The notes under the pieces: generated by a model
What the model saw: the letters and a program-made list of their open reading frames with translations, nothing else
What the model was told of the DNA's origin: nothing
Databases searched by the model: none
Shown: piece by piece, positions 17,918 through 27,257 of the stretch
How positions within the stretch are numbered: position 1 is the stretch's first letter
Layout of the letters: every line of letters starts with the position of its first letter
Position numbers and translations under genes: made by a program
NCBI RefSeq assembly: GCF_004328705.1
Contig: NZ_CP035319.1
Location: 2,976,001-3,040,000, forward strand
Reading direction: 5' to 3'
DNA: 64,000 nucleotides
DNA from: Rhodococcus sp. ABRD24
Lineage (GTDB): Bacteria > Actinomycetota > Actinomycetes > Mycobacteriales > Mycobacteriaceae

Positions 17918-19282
17918 ATGTTGACATGGGAGGACGACTTGGAGATACACGCACTCCACAAACGAGGCTGGACGATCTCGGCGATCGCCCGCCACACCGG
18001 CCGCAACCGTAGGACGGTCCGCAACTACCTGAACGGGACCACGACGCCCGGCGTGCGCAAACCAGCACGCCAGGATCCGTTCGAGCCGTTCGTCGACTAC
18101 GTCACCGCCCGCCTGGTCGAGGACCCACATTTGTGGGCCCGCACCCTGTGCGACGAACTCGAGGCGCTCGGCTACACCGCCTCGTATCAGACCCTGACCC
18201 GCCAGATCCGGCAGCGAAAGCTACGACCGGTGTGCAAGGCCTGCGCGTGCGCCACCGGCCGCCCCAACGCGGTCATCGAGCACCCGCCGGGCGAGGAAAC
18301 CCAATGGGACTGGGTCGAACTGCCGAACCCCCCGACCGGGTGGGGCTGGGGAAAGACGGCGCATCTGCTCGTAGGCTCCCTCGCGCAGTCCGGGCGGTGG
18401 CGCGGGATCCTCGCCCCGGCGATGACCCAGCCGCAGCTGATCGACGGTCTCGACCGCATCGTCCGGGCATTGGGTGGCCTGACCCGCAGCTGGCGGTTCG
18501 ACCGGATGGCGACGGTCTGCCACCCGGACTCGGGGAAGGTCACCGCTTCCTGCGCCGGTGTCGCCAAGCACTAAGGTGTCTCGGTCGCGATCTGCCCACC
18601 GAGATCCGGGAACCGCAAAGGCGTGGTGGAGAAGGCCAATCACACTGCTGCACAACGCTGGTGGCGAACCCTCGCCGATGACCTGACGGTGGAGCAGGCG
18701 CAGGCGAGCCTCGACGAATTCTGCCGGCTGCGCGGCGACACCCGGTTGCGCCCGACCGCGGATGGCCGATCCTCGGTGGCCACCGTCGCCGCGGCCGAAC
18801 CGTTGACCGCACCGCCGGTTCCGTATCCGGTGACCGTCACCGAGACCCGCACCGTCAGCCGGCAGGCGTTGGTCGCCTACCGCGGCAACCGCTACTCGGT
18901 GCCCCCGGAGTTGGCTGCAGCGCAGGTCACCGTCTCCCGAGTTCTCGGCGGCGATGTCGTCGACATCGACACCGCCTCGCAGATCACCGTCGCCAGGCAC
19001 CGACTCGCACCCGACGGGGCCGGGGCGACCGTCCGTGACCACGGCCACGTCGTCGCCCTCGAACAAGCGGCGATGGCCACCGCCTCAGCGGGTGGTCGGC
19101 CGCACCGCCGCAAGGAACGCATCCCACCCGGACCCGACGCGATCGCCGCGGCAGAAGCATTGCACCGCAGCGCCACCGAGAGGCAGATCGCGGGCGAATC
19201 ATCCACTCCAGCAAACACTTCAACCATCACTGACCTGACCGTTTACGAACGAGCCGCCCGCGGAAGGAACACCCTCGCATGA
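17918..19282 (+). pseudogene. istA: istA transposase with an in-frame stop
   Basis: From ATG 17918 (after AAGGAGA) the frame encodes an IstA: an N-terminal HTH (WTISAIARHTGRNRRTVRNYL), then the DDE catalytic core (QWDWVEL...). At 18572-18574 a TAA stop interrupts AKH-(Y)-GVSV. Reading resumes in the same frame with no shift (ICPPRSGNRKGVVEKANH) to 19282, where the stop overlaps istB. A single base change TAC to TAA explains it. As written, no full transposase can be made. A sequencing error is possible but the istB lesion argues for real decay. Confidence 0.88.
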
Positions 19283-20098
19283 GCGCAACCCCGACCACCA
19301 CGCAGACGACGAGTCTCTACCAGCGCCTGCGCGGACACCTGGCCACACTGAAACTCCACGACGCCGCCGAAGCCCTGCCGTCGGTTCTCGATCGCGCGCA
19401 GAAAGACGGTCTGTCGATGACCGCGGCCCTCGAGCAACTGTTGTCGATCGAGGTCGATGCCACCGAGGCCCGCCGTCTGGCCGGCCGGCTGCGGTTCGCG
19501 TGTCTGCCGACCCCGGCGTCGCTCGACGACTTCGACTACGACGCAGCCCCCGGCGTCGACCGGGCACTGCTCGCCGAACTCGGCACCTGCCGCTACCTCG
19601 AGACCGCCACCAACGTGCTGCTCATCGGCCCACCCGGAGTCGGCAAGACCCACCTGTCAGTCGGGCTCGCCCGCGCAGCGGCGCATGCCGGCTACCGCAC
19701 GTATTTCACCACCGCCGCCGACCTCGCCGCCCGCTGCCACCGGGCCGCCATCGAAGGCCGGTGGGCGACCACGATGCGATTCTACGCCGGACCCACCCTG
19801 CTGGTGATCGACGAACTCGGCTACCTACCACTTCCCGGGCGAAGCCGCATCCGCACTGTTTCAGGTTGTCGCGCAACGCTATACGAAGACCTCGATCGTC
19901 ATCACCACCAACCGCGGCGTCGGTGAATGGGGTGAGGTCCTCGGCGACACCACCGTCGCCGCCGCCATGCTCGACCGGCTCCTGCACCGCTCCGTCGTGC
20001 TGAACCTGGACGGCGACTCCTACCGACTCCGCGACCACCACGCCCTCACCGAGAAACTCCGCAAAACCGTCACAGGAACCCGGCAACCGCTACAGTGA
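19279..20098 (+). pseudogene. istB: istB transposition ATPase with a frameshift
   Basis: IstB is the AAA+ helper ATPase of IS21 transposition. The intact part has Walker A GPPGVGKTH and Walker B LLVIDELGYLPL. At about 19836-19840 one extra G (CCCGGGCGAA instead of CCCGGCGAA) shifts the frame. The lost C-terminus continues in another frame (ALFQVVAQRY, ITTNRGVGEWGEVLGD, LLHRSVVLNLDGDSYR) to a stop at 20096-20098. The unshifted gene would make the usual protein of about 270 residues. Confidence 0.88.
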
Positions 20099-20165
20099 AC
20101 CCCGCCCACGACCGGGCACTTTCATTGAGCACAAGCGAGCACTATCGCTGAGCCTCATCAACCTT

Positions 20166-20428
20166 ATGAATGCTCGCCTCGAAGCCCTGTGGGCGAAGGC
20201 GTGGGAGGCGATCGAGACGGCAGAGGGCAAGGGGCAGCTGGTCGGCAAGTCTCAGTTGATTGCAGCAGCCCGAGGTGTGCTGGATTCGCAGGTCAAGCTT
20301 CTGGGCCTGGCGGTGCCGGCAAGGCGGATGTCACTCTCGCGTTCACGAAGTCGGATCTCGATGCCGACATCCTCGAGCTCGCCCGCAAGCTCTGCGAGAT
20401 CGACCAGGACAACCCGGAGGACGTGTGA
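20166..20428 (+). pseudogene. Frameshifted small phage-type hypothetical gene
   Basis: The first half (MNARLEALWAKAWEAIETAEG, ending QVKLLGLA) and the second half (GKADVTLAFTKSDLDADILE, ending EIDQDNPEDV) look like one protein of about 87 residues. They are joined across a 1-base shift near 20320-20326. The second half overlaps the next small gene by GTGA, as in tightly packed phage genes. Size and charge resemble small proteins next to phage packaging genes, but I do not recognise the family. Confidence 0.5.
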
Positions 20429-20574
20429 GCGACAAGACGCCTGTATCCGAGGCCGCTGAGGCCGCGGACCAGCTCGAAGCGGCGCTCGGTGCGCTCGATG
20501 CGACACCAGAGCAGGCTGCGTTCCTGGAGGGCGCGGTGGCTGCGCTTCGAGCGCTTGGCGACGGGCGGAACTAG
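20425..20574 (+). CDS. Small acidic hypothetical protein, phage-like
   Basis: The 49 residues start at GTG 20425 (SDKTPVSEAAEAADQLEAA), with GGAGG at 20416-20420 and a 4-base overlap with the preceding broken gene. It is Ala/Glu-rich and probably helical. No function is recognised. It ends 3' to 3' against the FRG-domain gene, sharing the last 4 bases. Confidence 0.5.
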   Translation: MSDKTPVSEAAEAADQLEAALGALDATPEQAAFLEGAVAALRALGDGRN

Positions 20575-21560
20575 TCGAACGGTGGGACGTAGGGCACTTC
20601 GCTCGAGTGACGATGAGACTCAGCAAAGCCCGGAAGATCTGGGTATACGGTGGCGTGGTTGAGACCGAAAACTCCAGTGCGAGTGCTGGTCAGGAAGTCC
20701 TTTTTGAGCTCGGGCGTGACTGCTATGAAGTAGCTGTGCACGTCGGTGTAGTCGAACGAGGGATCACTACCGGGCCGTTCGTTCCACCCGGGATGGTCGT
20801 TCCAGACGAAGGTGCTGGTCACATCTACCGTCCCCCAAGGCTGGTCCGCAATTTGGGAGATGACGAACGCCCCTTGCTGCGAGGTCATTCGGGGGGTCGT
20901 GGTTGGCGGAGTCCAGTACGCCGGCCTGCCACTACGGATCTGAGCGAAGTGTTCCCAGAGTGTCGGAGAAACGTCACTGGGCAGTAGTTCTGTCACCGCC
21001 TCCCGACTGAAGGCGATGATGATCCCGGTCTTGTCGCTCTCGTTGGTTGCAGCTATCCAGAGCGCAACAAGGATGTTGCTGGAGATGTCGAGGAGATGCG
21101 TCGCTGTGCCGTAGTGCTGCAGCAGCGTCAGCACTTCGAGGTCACTGGCGCGGACCAGCGGTTGACTGAGAGAGCTTGAACTCCGCACTTCGCGGACAAG
21201 CTGTCGCAGATACTCCTCAATCGCTCCCTGGCGACTGCGCGGGCTATCGCCCATCGGCACTCGCGCAACGCCAAGGTTGTCGAGCATCTGTTGAACATTG
21301 CGGGACCACTTCGGCTGTACGCCGTTCCAAGGCCTATGTATGCGGCGCGCGGCTCCCGGTTCTACCTTCCACGCCTCGTGGGCCTGCCCCCGCCAGCCGA
21401 TGACCTTGCCATCTGCCAACGCGATCCTTTGAGCGACTTCGATGAGCTCCGGAACGGAGCTCGGAGCGGGAACGCTACCGAAGTTCTTGAGCTTCACCCT
21501 CCCGCCGGGTATCGAGTTCTCGTCGTACCAGGGCAATGAGATGGGTTGCCGGTCGACCAA
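20571..21560 (-). CDS. FRG-domain protein
   Basis: A 329-residue protein with the FRG-domain signature: KVIGWRGQAHEAWKVEPG (conserved F/W-R-G-Q) near residues 52-70 and LTLLQHYGTATHLLDISSNI near 150, followed by VALWIAAT. FRG proteins are common on mobile elements and have been linked to phage defence or toxicity, but their chemistry is unsettled. The start TTG 21560 is chosen because GGAGG lies 6 bases upstream and no better start precedes the domain. It lies downstream on the same strand of the HNH and resolvase genes after a 143-base gap. Confidence 0.78.
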   Translation of the reverse strand: MVDRQPISLPWYDENSIPGGRVKLKNFGSVPAPSSVPELIEVAQRIALADGKVIGWRGQAHEAWKVEPGAARRIHRPWNGVQPKWSRNVQQMLDNLGVARVPMGDSPRSRQGAIEEYLRQLVREVRSSSSLSQPLVRASDLEVLTLLQHYGTATHLLDISSNILVALWIAATNESDKTGIIIAFSREAVTELLPSDVSPTLWEHFAQIRSGRPAYWTPPTTTPRMTSQQGAFVISQIADQPWGTVDVTSTFVWNDHPGWNERPGSDPSFDYTDVHSYFIAVTPELKKDFLTSTRTGVFGLNHATVYPDLPGFAESHRHSSEVPYVPPFD

Positions 21561-21703
21561 TGTTGTCCTCCGCTATCTCTAGCCGTCGGACGGGAACTCT
21601 AGTGACCACTCTCGTGAGTATCGGACACCGCGTCTCAGTTCCAACTCGCCGCCCGGGACACTCCGAGTGCCACTGCGATCGTCGGAACGGGATTGTCGCT
21701 CGC

Positions 21704-22285
21704 TCACATACGTTCGGCAAGGGCGGACTCGATAGCTGCAGCGAGCAGCACTGCCTTCGTACCGACCGAGAGGATGGGACCGCCGCCGGGGTCTGCGTCC
21801 CAGTGCAGCCCGGCAGAACCGGCAACATCCGAGACGTCCGGCCGTGGCGACCCCGCCTCGATCCAGCGAGCAACACACCCGGGCGAGGCAGCTCCGTCGA
21901 TCTCGCGGGCAAGGGTGGCGATGTGGTGCTCACGTCGGGCGATCCAACGGAGCGCGGCCTCCGCGTCGGGAGTGTCTGGTGCGTCCCGGTGGCAGTCCCT
22001 ACAGAGCATGGCGAAGTTGTCAGGCGTGTTTGCCCCGCCGAACTGGTGGGGGACGAGATGGGCCTTCTGGAGTCGAGACCGCTTCCATCGCTTCTCCAGA
22101 AGGGCGATCGAGTCGTCCAGATCGCCCACGGCCCAGGAGGCGTCGGACAGCCCGCAGACGAAGCACGTCGGCTCCCCCCAATCGATGAACCGGAGTCCAT
22201 CAACGTGTGCCCGCCGCTCGCTGAAGGCCCGCACGATGTCGATGGCTTTCGGAGGCGTGGAACGGGTGTCGGTCGTGCTCGTCAT
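21704..22285 (-). CDS. HNH endonuclease
   Basis: A 193-residue protein with a zinc-type HNH nuclease core: CFVCG (CxxC), then AHLVPHQFGGANTPDNFAML and CRDCHRD, giving the H-N-H residues and the second CxxC pair. Such enzymes cut double-stranded DNA, as homing, phage-packaging or defence nucleases. Its ATG overlaps the resolvase stop by 4 bases, so the two are co-transcribed. The C-terminal 90 residues are unrecognised. Confidence 0.8.
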   Translation of the reverse strand: MTSTTDTRSTPPKAIDIVRAFSERRAHVDGLRFIDWGEPTCFVCGLSDASWAVGDLDDSIALLEKRWKRSRLQKAHLVPHQFGGANTPDNFAMLCRDCHRDAPDTPDAEAALRWIARREHHIATLAREIDGAASPGCVARWIEAGSPRPDVSDVAGSAGLHWDADPGGGPILSVGTKAVLLAAAIESALAERM

Positions 22286-22851
22286 CGGGACACCGCCTGC
22301 GCACGCTGGGCTGTGTTGTAGACCGTCGCCCTGCTTACCCCGTACTCCCGAGCGAGGGCCGCGGCCGACTCGCCCGCGGACAACCGCCGCGTCATCTCCG
22401 CGGCCTGCTCGGCGCTGAGGGCGAAGGCGCGGCCCTTGTACTTACCCTCACGCTTTGCGACGGCGATGCCCTCACGCTGGCGCTCGAGCAGCAGCGACCG
22501 CTCGAACTCCGCCACCGCGCCCATCACCGACAGCATGAGAACGCTGCACGCGTCGGACTCGTCGCGGGTGAAGGTCAGCCCCTCCTTGACGAATCGGATG
22601 CTGACACCACGGTCGGTCAGCTCGTCGACGACGCGGCGGAGGTCCACCAGGGACCGGGCCAGGCGGTCCATCGAGTGCACCACCAGCTCGTCGCCCTCAC
22701 GGACGTACTCCAGGCACGCCTGGAACTGCGGGCGGTTGGTGTCCTTGCCTGAGGCGTGGTCGGTGAACATCTTGTCTATCTCGATACCGTCCAGCTGGCG
22801 GGCGGTGTTCTGGTCCGCGGTGGATACGCGCTGATAGCCGACTGTGCTCAT
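22282..22851 (-). CDS. Serine recombinase (resolvase/invertase)
   Basis: The 189-residue protein is full length for the Tn3 resolvase/Hin group. The catalytic Ser is in YQRVSTADQN; conserved arginines lie in VVHSMDRLARSLVDLR, and EFERSLLLERQREGI forms the E-helix. A C-terminal HTH (AALAREYGVSRATVYN) binds its sites. The protein resolves or inverts DNA between res/hix sites. The region upstream of its start has inverted repeats that look like such a site, now split by a transposon. Confidence 0.92.
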   Translation of the reverse strand: MSTVGYQRVSTADQNTARQLDGIEIDKMFTDHASGKDTNRPQFQACLEYVREGDELVVHSMDRLARSLVDLRRVVDELTDRGVSIRFVKEGLTFTRDESDACSVLMLSVMGAVAEFERSLLLERQREGIAVAKREGKYKGRAFALSAEQAAEMTRRLSAGESAAALAREYGVSRATVYNTAQRAQAVSR

Positions 22852-22920
22852 GGACCGTCCTTCCCTGTCTGTTTAGGGTCTTAGACGAAATTAGACAGAG
22901 TGTCGATCAATGCGCAATGG
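22852..22920 (-). promoter_or_regulatory. Putative res site half upstream of the resolvase
   Basis: The stretch contains GTCTGTTTAGGGTC (22867-22880) and further TAGAC/GTCT repeats. Its inverted partner GACCCTAGATAGAC (27370-27383) lies beyond the transposon. Removing the transposon and one copy of the target duplication leaves the two sites about 40 bases apart in opposite orientation next to the resolvase gene, as expected for a res or hix region. Confidence 0.6.
22912..22920. repeat. Target-site duplication, left copy (GCGCAATGG)
   Basis: This 9-base word directly abuts the left inverted repeat. An identical copy abuts the right one (27362-27370). Confidence 0.85.
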
Positions 22921-23035
22921 TGTGACTGTCAGCGGTAACTGGCACGGTTCTTGTCGCTGAAGATGGCAGGCCCTGCTGCGGCGGCTTCAACGACTGGACC
23001 ACTCGAAGCGTCGAGGACCGACGATCACCGGTCAG
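22921..23035 (+). repeat. Left 115-bp terminal inverted repeat
   Basis: It begins TGTGACTGTCAGCGGTAACT and matches the reverse complement of 27247-27361 at 113 of 115 positions by eye (differences at GATGGC/GATGAC and TTCAAC/TTCCAC). Homology stops sharply at 23035. Confidence 0.9.
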
Positions 23036-23122
23036 GCTATTCCGATCCTGAGAGCTATGCGCAGGACTGAGGCGGCCCACACCTGCTGGGCGGGCGTCCT
23101 CGCCGAGCAAGGTCGGGTCTAC

Positions 23123-23725
23123 CTAGTCGGTTCGGGTCGTTCGTCGGAGGATGAGCTGTGTTGCTGTTCCGCCGAGTAGTGCGGCGATGCCGCCGAGTAT
23201 CGGGAGCGCGAGGGCTGGCTCGAGGAGGTTGAATCGGGGTGGCGCGCCGTGTACCGGTGGTTCGGTGAGGGATTCGATTTCTGTGGGGTTGGGGACGTAG
23301 TTGGGGTCGGTGATCGCGGCGATTTCGATCACCGGGGGTGAGGACTGGACCAGCTGCGTGGTCACGGTGCCGACGATGATGCCGGTTACGGGGATCGCGA
23401 GCCACAGCGCGATCCGAGTGGCGCGGTCGGGCATCCGAGCGACTGATGGGACTGTTGCGAGGAGCAATCCCACAGCGAGACCGATGCCGAGGCCGATGAG
23501 CGGGTACACGATTGCTGCTGGCCACCATGGGGGACCGCCACGGTATTCGAGGTAGTCGAGGGTGAAAATGAAGCCGGGTTTGTTCGGGTCCGTCGGCGGC
23601 TGAGGAGAAACCAGGACTAGGCGGCGGTGGGCGATATATCGCCAGCCTGCGAGCATCGCCAGCCCTGAACATAGGCCGGAGAACGCCGGGGTGGCCAGGT
23701 GCCGTGCCGAGGTTGGGCGGGTCAT
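23123..23725 (-). CDS. Hypothetical membrane protein, transposon cargo
   Basis: A 200-residue protein with about four hydrophobic segments (near residues 13-28, 68-90, 105-125 and 172-190) and a long extracytoplasmic-looking loop between the last two. ATG 23725 follows GGAGGACC. It is divergent from the ComJ-like gene across 41 bases. No family is recognised; it could help handle or export the nearby nuclease, but that is speculation. Confidence 0.6.
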   Translation of the reverse strand: MTRPTSARHLATPAFSGLCSGLAMLAGWRYIAHRRLVLVSPQPPTDPNKPGFIFTLDYLEYRGGPPWWPAAIVYPLIGLGIGLAVGLLLATVPSVARMPDRATRIALWLAIPVTGIIVGTVTTQLVQSSPPVIEIAAITDPNYVPNPTEIESLTEPPVHGAPPRFNLLEPALALPILGGIAALLGGTATQLILRRTTRTD

Positions 23726-23766
23726 GTAGGTCCTCCGGTTGTCGCCAGGTGGTTAGGCTGAATGTC

Positions 23767-24309
23767 ATGACGCTTTGGTCGACGGTTGATGCCGATTATC
23801 ACCAGTTCTTCGTGTCCGCTCCTACTGCAGATCCCACAGCGGTGACCACGGTCGGCGAGATCTTCGACTCCGGACCGAATTTGATCGTCGTCCATACGGG
23901 GGTCGCCGCGGGTCCAGTACGGGTGGGTGTGTCCGTGCTCGAGGCTGAACCGACCGGCACTCATGGTGAGTGGGAAGTCGTCGCTGACGGCAGCGTCGTT
24001 GTCACGGACGATTTGGTTGTACTGACGACACTCGGGGACGTGGTCAATGAGTTCGGGACGATTTCTGCTCCATCGACGGGGAAACTGATGGTTCGGGTAT
24101 CTGCTCGTGGACGGGATGCGAACTGGGACCTCATCGTTGACGAACCAACAGAGGACTATCTGCTCGAGTGCTGGCCGATCATCCCAGATCAAAAAGCCAG
24201 AGCGAAGGTGGGCCGTTCGCGATCAAAGGCTGCGGCGAAAGCCGATCCCTATGGGGATCGAGTCGCTGATGCATCCGCCCGTTTGTTTGGACCCACAAAA
24301 ACGAAGTGA
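23767..24309 (+). CDS. ComJ/Nin-like protein, possible nuclease inhibitor
   Basis: A 180-residue soluble protein with no signal peptide. The opening DYHQFFV and the late EDYLLECWPIIP resemble, in order and spacing, the YHQF and YxLxCW landmarks I recall for Bacillus ComJ (Nin), the inhibitor of the DNA-entry nuclease NucA. The middle is beta-rich. It converges on the NucA/NucB-domain gene across a shared terminator, so it is a good candidate immunity protein. A Lys/Arg/Ala-rich tail (KVGRSRSKAAAKADPYG) is extra. The family call rests on short motifs and memory and needs a profile search. Confidence 0.55.
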   Translation: MTLWSTVDADYHQFFVSAPTADPTAVTTVGEIFDSGPNLIVVHTGVAAGPVRVGVSVLEAEPTGTHGEWEVVADGSVVVTDDLVVLTTLGDVVNEFGTISAPSTGKLMVRVSARGRDANWDLIVDEPTEDYLLECWPIIPDQKARAKVGRSRSKAAAKADPYGDRVADASARLFGPTKTK

Positions 24310-24326
24310 TCTGTACACGGGTTGGG

Positions 24327-24370
24327 TGCCGGTGCTCCACGCCTTGTACCTGAGGTGTGGAGCACCGGCA
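24327..24370. terminator. Bidirectional terminator between ComJ-like and nuclease genes
   Basis: A perfect 14-bp stem (24327-24340 with 24357-24370) lies in the 85-base gap between the two convergent genes. Confidence 0.85.
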
Positions 24371-24394
24371 GATTCTCTTGCTGGGCCTACCCTG

Positions 24395-26715
24395 CTATCC
24401 GACGTACACCCTGAAGCTCTCTCCGGATAGGACGCGGTTCTTCGCGTAGAACCATCCCAGGATGGATCCGGCTGAGCTATTTTGGCCTCGATCGATCATG
24501 CACACGCTGTAGCCGGTGCCCCCTGTTCCGCCCACTTGGAGGTCATTGTCCTTGATCCCGCAGTTGGGGAACGTGCGTCCGAGGCCTGCGTACGGTCCGC
24601 CGGGTCGTGCTCCCTGATTGGTACTGGCGAATGGATACTCATCGCAGCTCCTGCCGGATGGTCTCGGCCCCGTGACCCCGCCACAGGATCCGCGGCGGTT
24701 GTCCCTGATGGTCTGCTTCGATGTCACGCGGTTGAGCGGCTGTCCGCCATTGGCTCCCGGAAGGCCGGACAGTTGGGCCTGCTTGACGTGATACATGAAC
24801 TCGTTCAGTCCGGTGAAGTCCGTGTAGTCAAGGACCGGAACGACGGCCGCGAAGGAACAGCCCTGGGTGTTTCTCATCCCGACGGATGCATCGCAAGAGA
24901 TCAAGGGTGACACCCCCGTCAAGCCCGAGGCAATAGTGAACTGGGGATGCGTCGCGGTAAACCGCATGTTGGACAGCCCGTTGGCCGCCCCAGCCGGCGG
25001 TGCCACGATCCCCTTCCTCGCGATCGTGGTGAACTGCACCGCCCGTAGCGCTGCGACTGTCTGAGGTCCGATGGAAGGCGCTCCACCATCGTTGTAGCAG
25101 GACACGAGGAAGGCGTAGGTGCAGTTGAACTCCCATTTGAGCTGCACGCTGTCAAGAATCAGCTCAGCTCCGGGAACACCCGGGAAAGCGATGACATTCT
25201 GTACGCGGATTCCCAGGTTCTCGTCCCAGGCGGTGTTGTTCCACGCCAGCTTGATGTTGCGCATTTCCTCGACGTAGATCGTTCCGATGTAGGTGGCGGT
25301 CTGCTTGTTCGCCATGCCGATCTCGATCACTTTTGTTCGGCATTGGTTCATTCGTTCGCCGATCCAGAATTTGTACTCGAAGTCGGCATGGCCGATCTTG
25401 CAGTATTCCTTCACTCCGGGAAGTGCCGCAGCAGTGACGCCTTGGGTTCGGTTACCTACGAAGTTCCGGATCCCTGTGCTCTCCGATGGGGCAGGGTTAG
25501 AGATTCCAGCAGGTTCTTGCTGGTCTGGGTCCGTGCCCGAGAACGGACTCGGTGTCGGTGGAGTGGCGGTCGTGGATGTCGCCGGCTTGGGTGCTCGGGT
25601 CGTCGGTGGCTGAGGGTTCGACTGTGTCGATGGCTCGGTTGTCGGAACGACTGTAGAGGACGGCGTGGTCTCGTTGGTTCCCGTCGGTGGGGCTGCTTCC
25701 TGCCGGGATGGCTCGGTGGTCGACGTTGCTCGTGGAGTTGATGAAGGCTGCGGAAGTGCGGGAGCTTCATCGCCTTGCTTGTGCACTGCCGTTCCGGGTT
25801 CTGCTCCTTCACGCACGAGACAGAGCACGCCGTCATCGGGGCTTGCACTGGGGTCGGGCCGTAGTTCGTCGCAGAACGGCGTGCCATCTTCGGAAGTGGT
25901 ATCGCTGTTGCCGGCCTCGGAATCTTGGGCGCGGAAGGAGGCCCCTGCGTTGCTCTTGACGGGGTGTCCGGTCACCTTAACGGTTGCGTCGTTCGCGCAG
26001 TTCGCTCCGCAGTTCGCGTAGAACTGATCAGTATCGTCGGCAGGATCCTCGTCTTGGCGGGAGTCCCCTTCCCAGTCCTCCGGGAAGCCTTCGGGATGCC
26101 ATTCGATGTAGCCGTTCTGGAAGTCTGGAAGTACTGGCGTCGCCCGTCGCCAATGACTTCCTCGCCGCTGGTGGGGAATCCGTAGCTGCTCTGTTCATAT
26201 CCGTGCGCTGCCCATGTCTGCAGGATTTCCCCCCACACGGGGTGTGCACCGGTGGCCGAGCTCCAGTAGATCAGGCCCCGCTCGAACCGGCTGAGCTTGC
26301 CGCCTCCGGTTGCGTCCATTTCGGACTGTATGGGGTACCCGAGCGCGCCGTTTTCCCAATCGTATTGACCCCAGCGATTGTAGATTGCGCCGCCGACTTG
26401 TCGGCCGCGGTTGGGGTCGACTCGGGCGTTCCAGTAGATATGGTTGTTGTTGACGTAGTCTTGGAACTTCCCGCCCTGCCGGTCGTCGCGTTCAGGGCTC
26501 GTCGGAGTACCCGGTGATTTGCCGATGCCTTCGAGTCTCTCGTACTCGGCAAGAATCGAGCCCTTGACCGACTGCGGAGGGATCCACCGCTCCGCTGCAT
26601 ACGCAGTGCCAGGCAAGAGCGCCGTGACAACAGCGGCTATGACGAGAACGACGAGGCTAGAACTCAGTGGTCTCCTCCATCGCCCCCGGACTAGATTGGT
26701 TAGCGCGAGTCGCAT
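24395..26715 (-). pseudogene. Secreted LGFP-repeat/NucA-NucB nuclease gene split by an 8-bp duplication
   Basis: The first part (26715 to about 26133) has a signal peptide ending GTAYA-AERW and LGFP repeats (GGAIYNRWGQYDWENGALGY, GLIYWSSATGAHPVWGEI), which tether proteins to the mycolata envelope. At 26117-26132 CTGGAAGT occurs twice in tandem. Removing one copy joins QYFQ to NGYIEWHPEG and continues without stops into the downstream frame (24395-25975). That part is a Pro/Thr/Ser-rich linker, an unknown Cys-containing domain and a C-terminal NucA/NucB nuclease with NRRGSCGG and SCDEYPFAST. The repaired gene is 2313 bases, 770 residues. As written, only the LGFP part is expressed from the main start; an internal GTG at 25975 could start the rest without a signal. 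Confidence 0.8.
26117..26132. repeat. 8-bp tandem duplication causing the frameshift
   Basis: CTGGAAGT (26117-26124) is repeated at once (26125-26132). Slippage on such a repeat can add or remove a unit, so the lesion may be reversible. Confidence 0.85.
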
Positions 26716-26833
26716 ATACGAACAACCTCCCCTATGTCGCTACGGACCGATTGATCCGTCTTGTGAGTCCACAGCAAACTCTCAGGAATAGCGCCGGTGT
26801 CGGTCTCAGTCCTGTAACAATAGAGACCTGAGG

Positions 26834-27257
26834 GCAGGCGGTAAGTCGACGATCATCGACGAATCCGAACGCCTGACCACCAGCGCCCTCGAGATGCTCC
26901 GCGACGAATACGACCGGGGCCAGCACGGCCTGATCCTCATCGGCATGCCCGGCATCGAAAAACGCTTCCCTCGCCACGCCCAGCACGACAGCGGTGGTCG
27001 GGTTCGCCCACCACCACCGTCCCCTGTCCCACGACGAGCTGACCTTCGTCCTGACTCGCCACTGGCGCACCCTCGGCCTCGACCTCAGCGACGACTTCAC
27101 CGATGCCCAAGCCATCGCCGCCATCGCCCGCATCACATCAGGAAACTTCCGGCTCCTCCAACGGCTCTTCTCTCAGATCCGCCGCATCATGAAGATCAAC
27201 GAACTGACCACCATCACCGTCGACGTGGTCGAAACCGCCCGCAACACTGACCGGTGA
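26834..27257 (+). pseudogene. TniB-like AAA transposition ATPase, 5'-truncated and frameshifted
   Basis: The frame AGGKSTIIDESERLTTSALE, continuing LILIGMPGIEKRF, carries the sensor part of a TniB/IstB-like AAA ATPase. After one extra base near 26985-26995 the normal sequence goes on in another frame (VGFAHHHRPLSHDELTF, ITSGNFRLLQRLFSQI, INELTTITVDVVETARNTDR) to 27257. The N-terminal half with Walker A is missing. These ATPases choose targets for DDE transposases. The relic identifies the ancestry of the transposon. Confidence 0.72.

Larger units (their letters stand above)
17800..20141 (+). mobile_element. IS21-like insertion sequence, inactive copy
   Basis: The ends share the pattern TGCTCnnCTnTGCTCA-n2-GAAAGTGC (left 17800 onward; right, reverse strand, ending 20141), with repeated TGCTCA/AGTGC blocks as in IS21-family ends. 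It contains istA and istB in order with a 4-base overlap. Both genes carry a disabling mutation. I could not see a clear target duplication, so the outer ends are uncertain by several bases. Confidence 0.82.
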
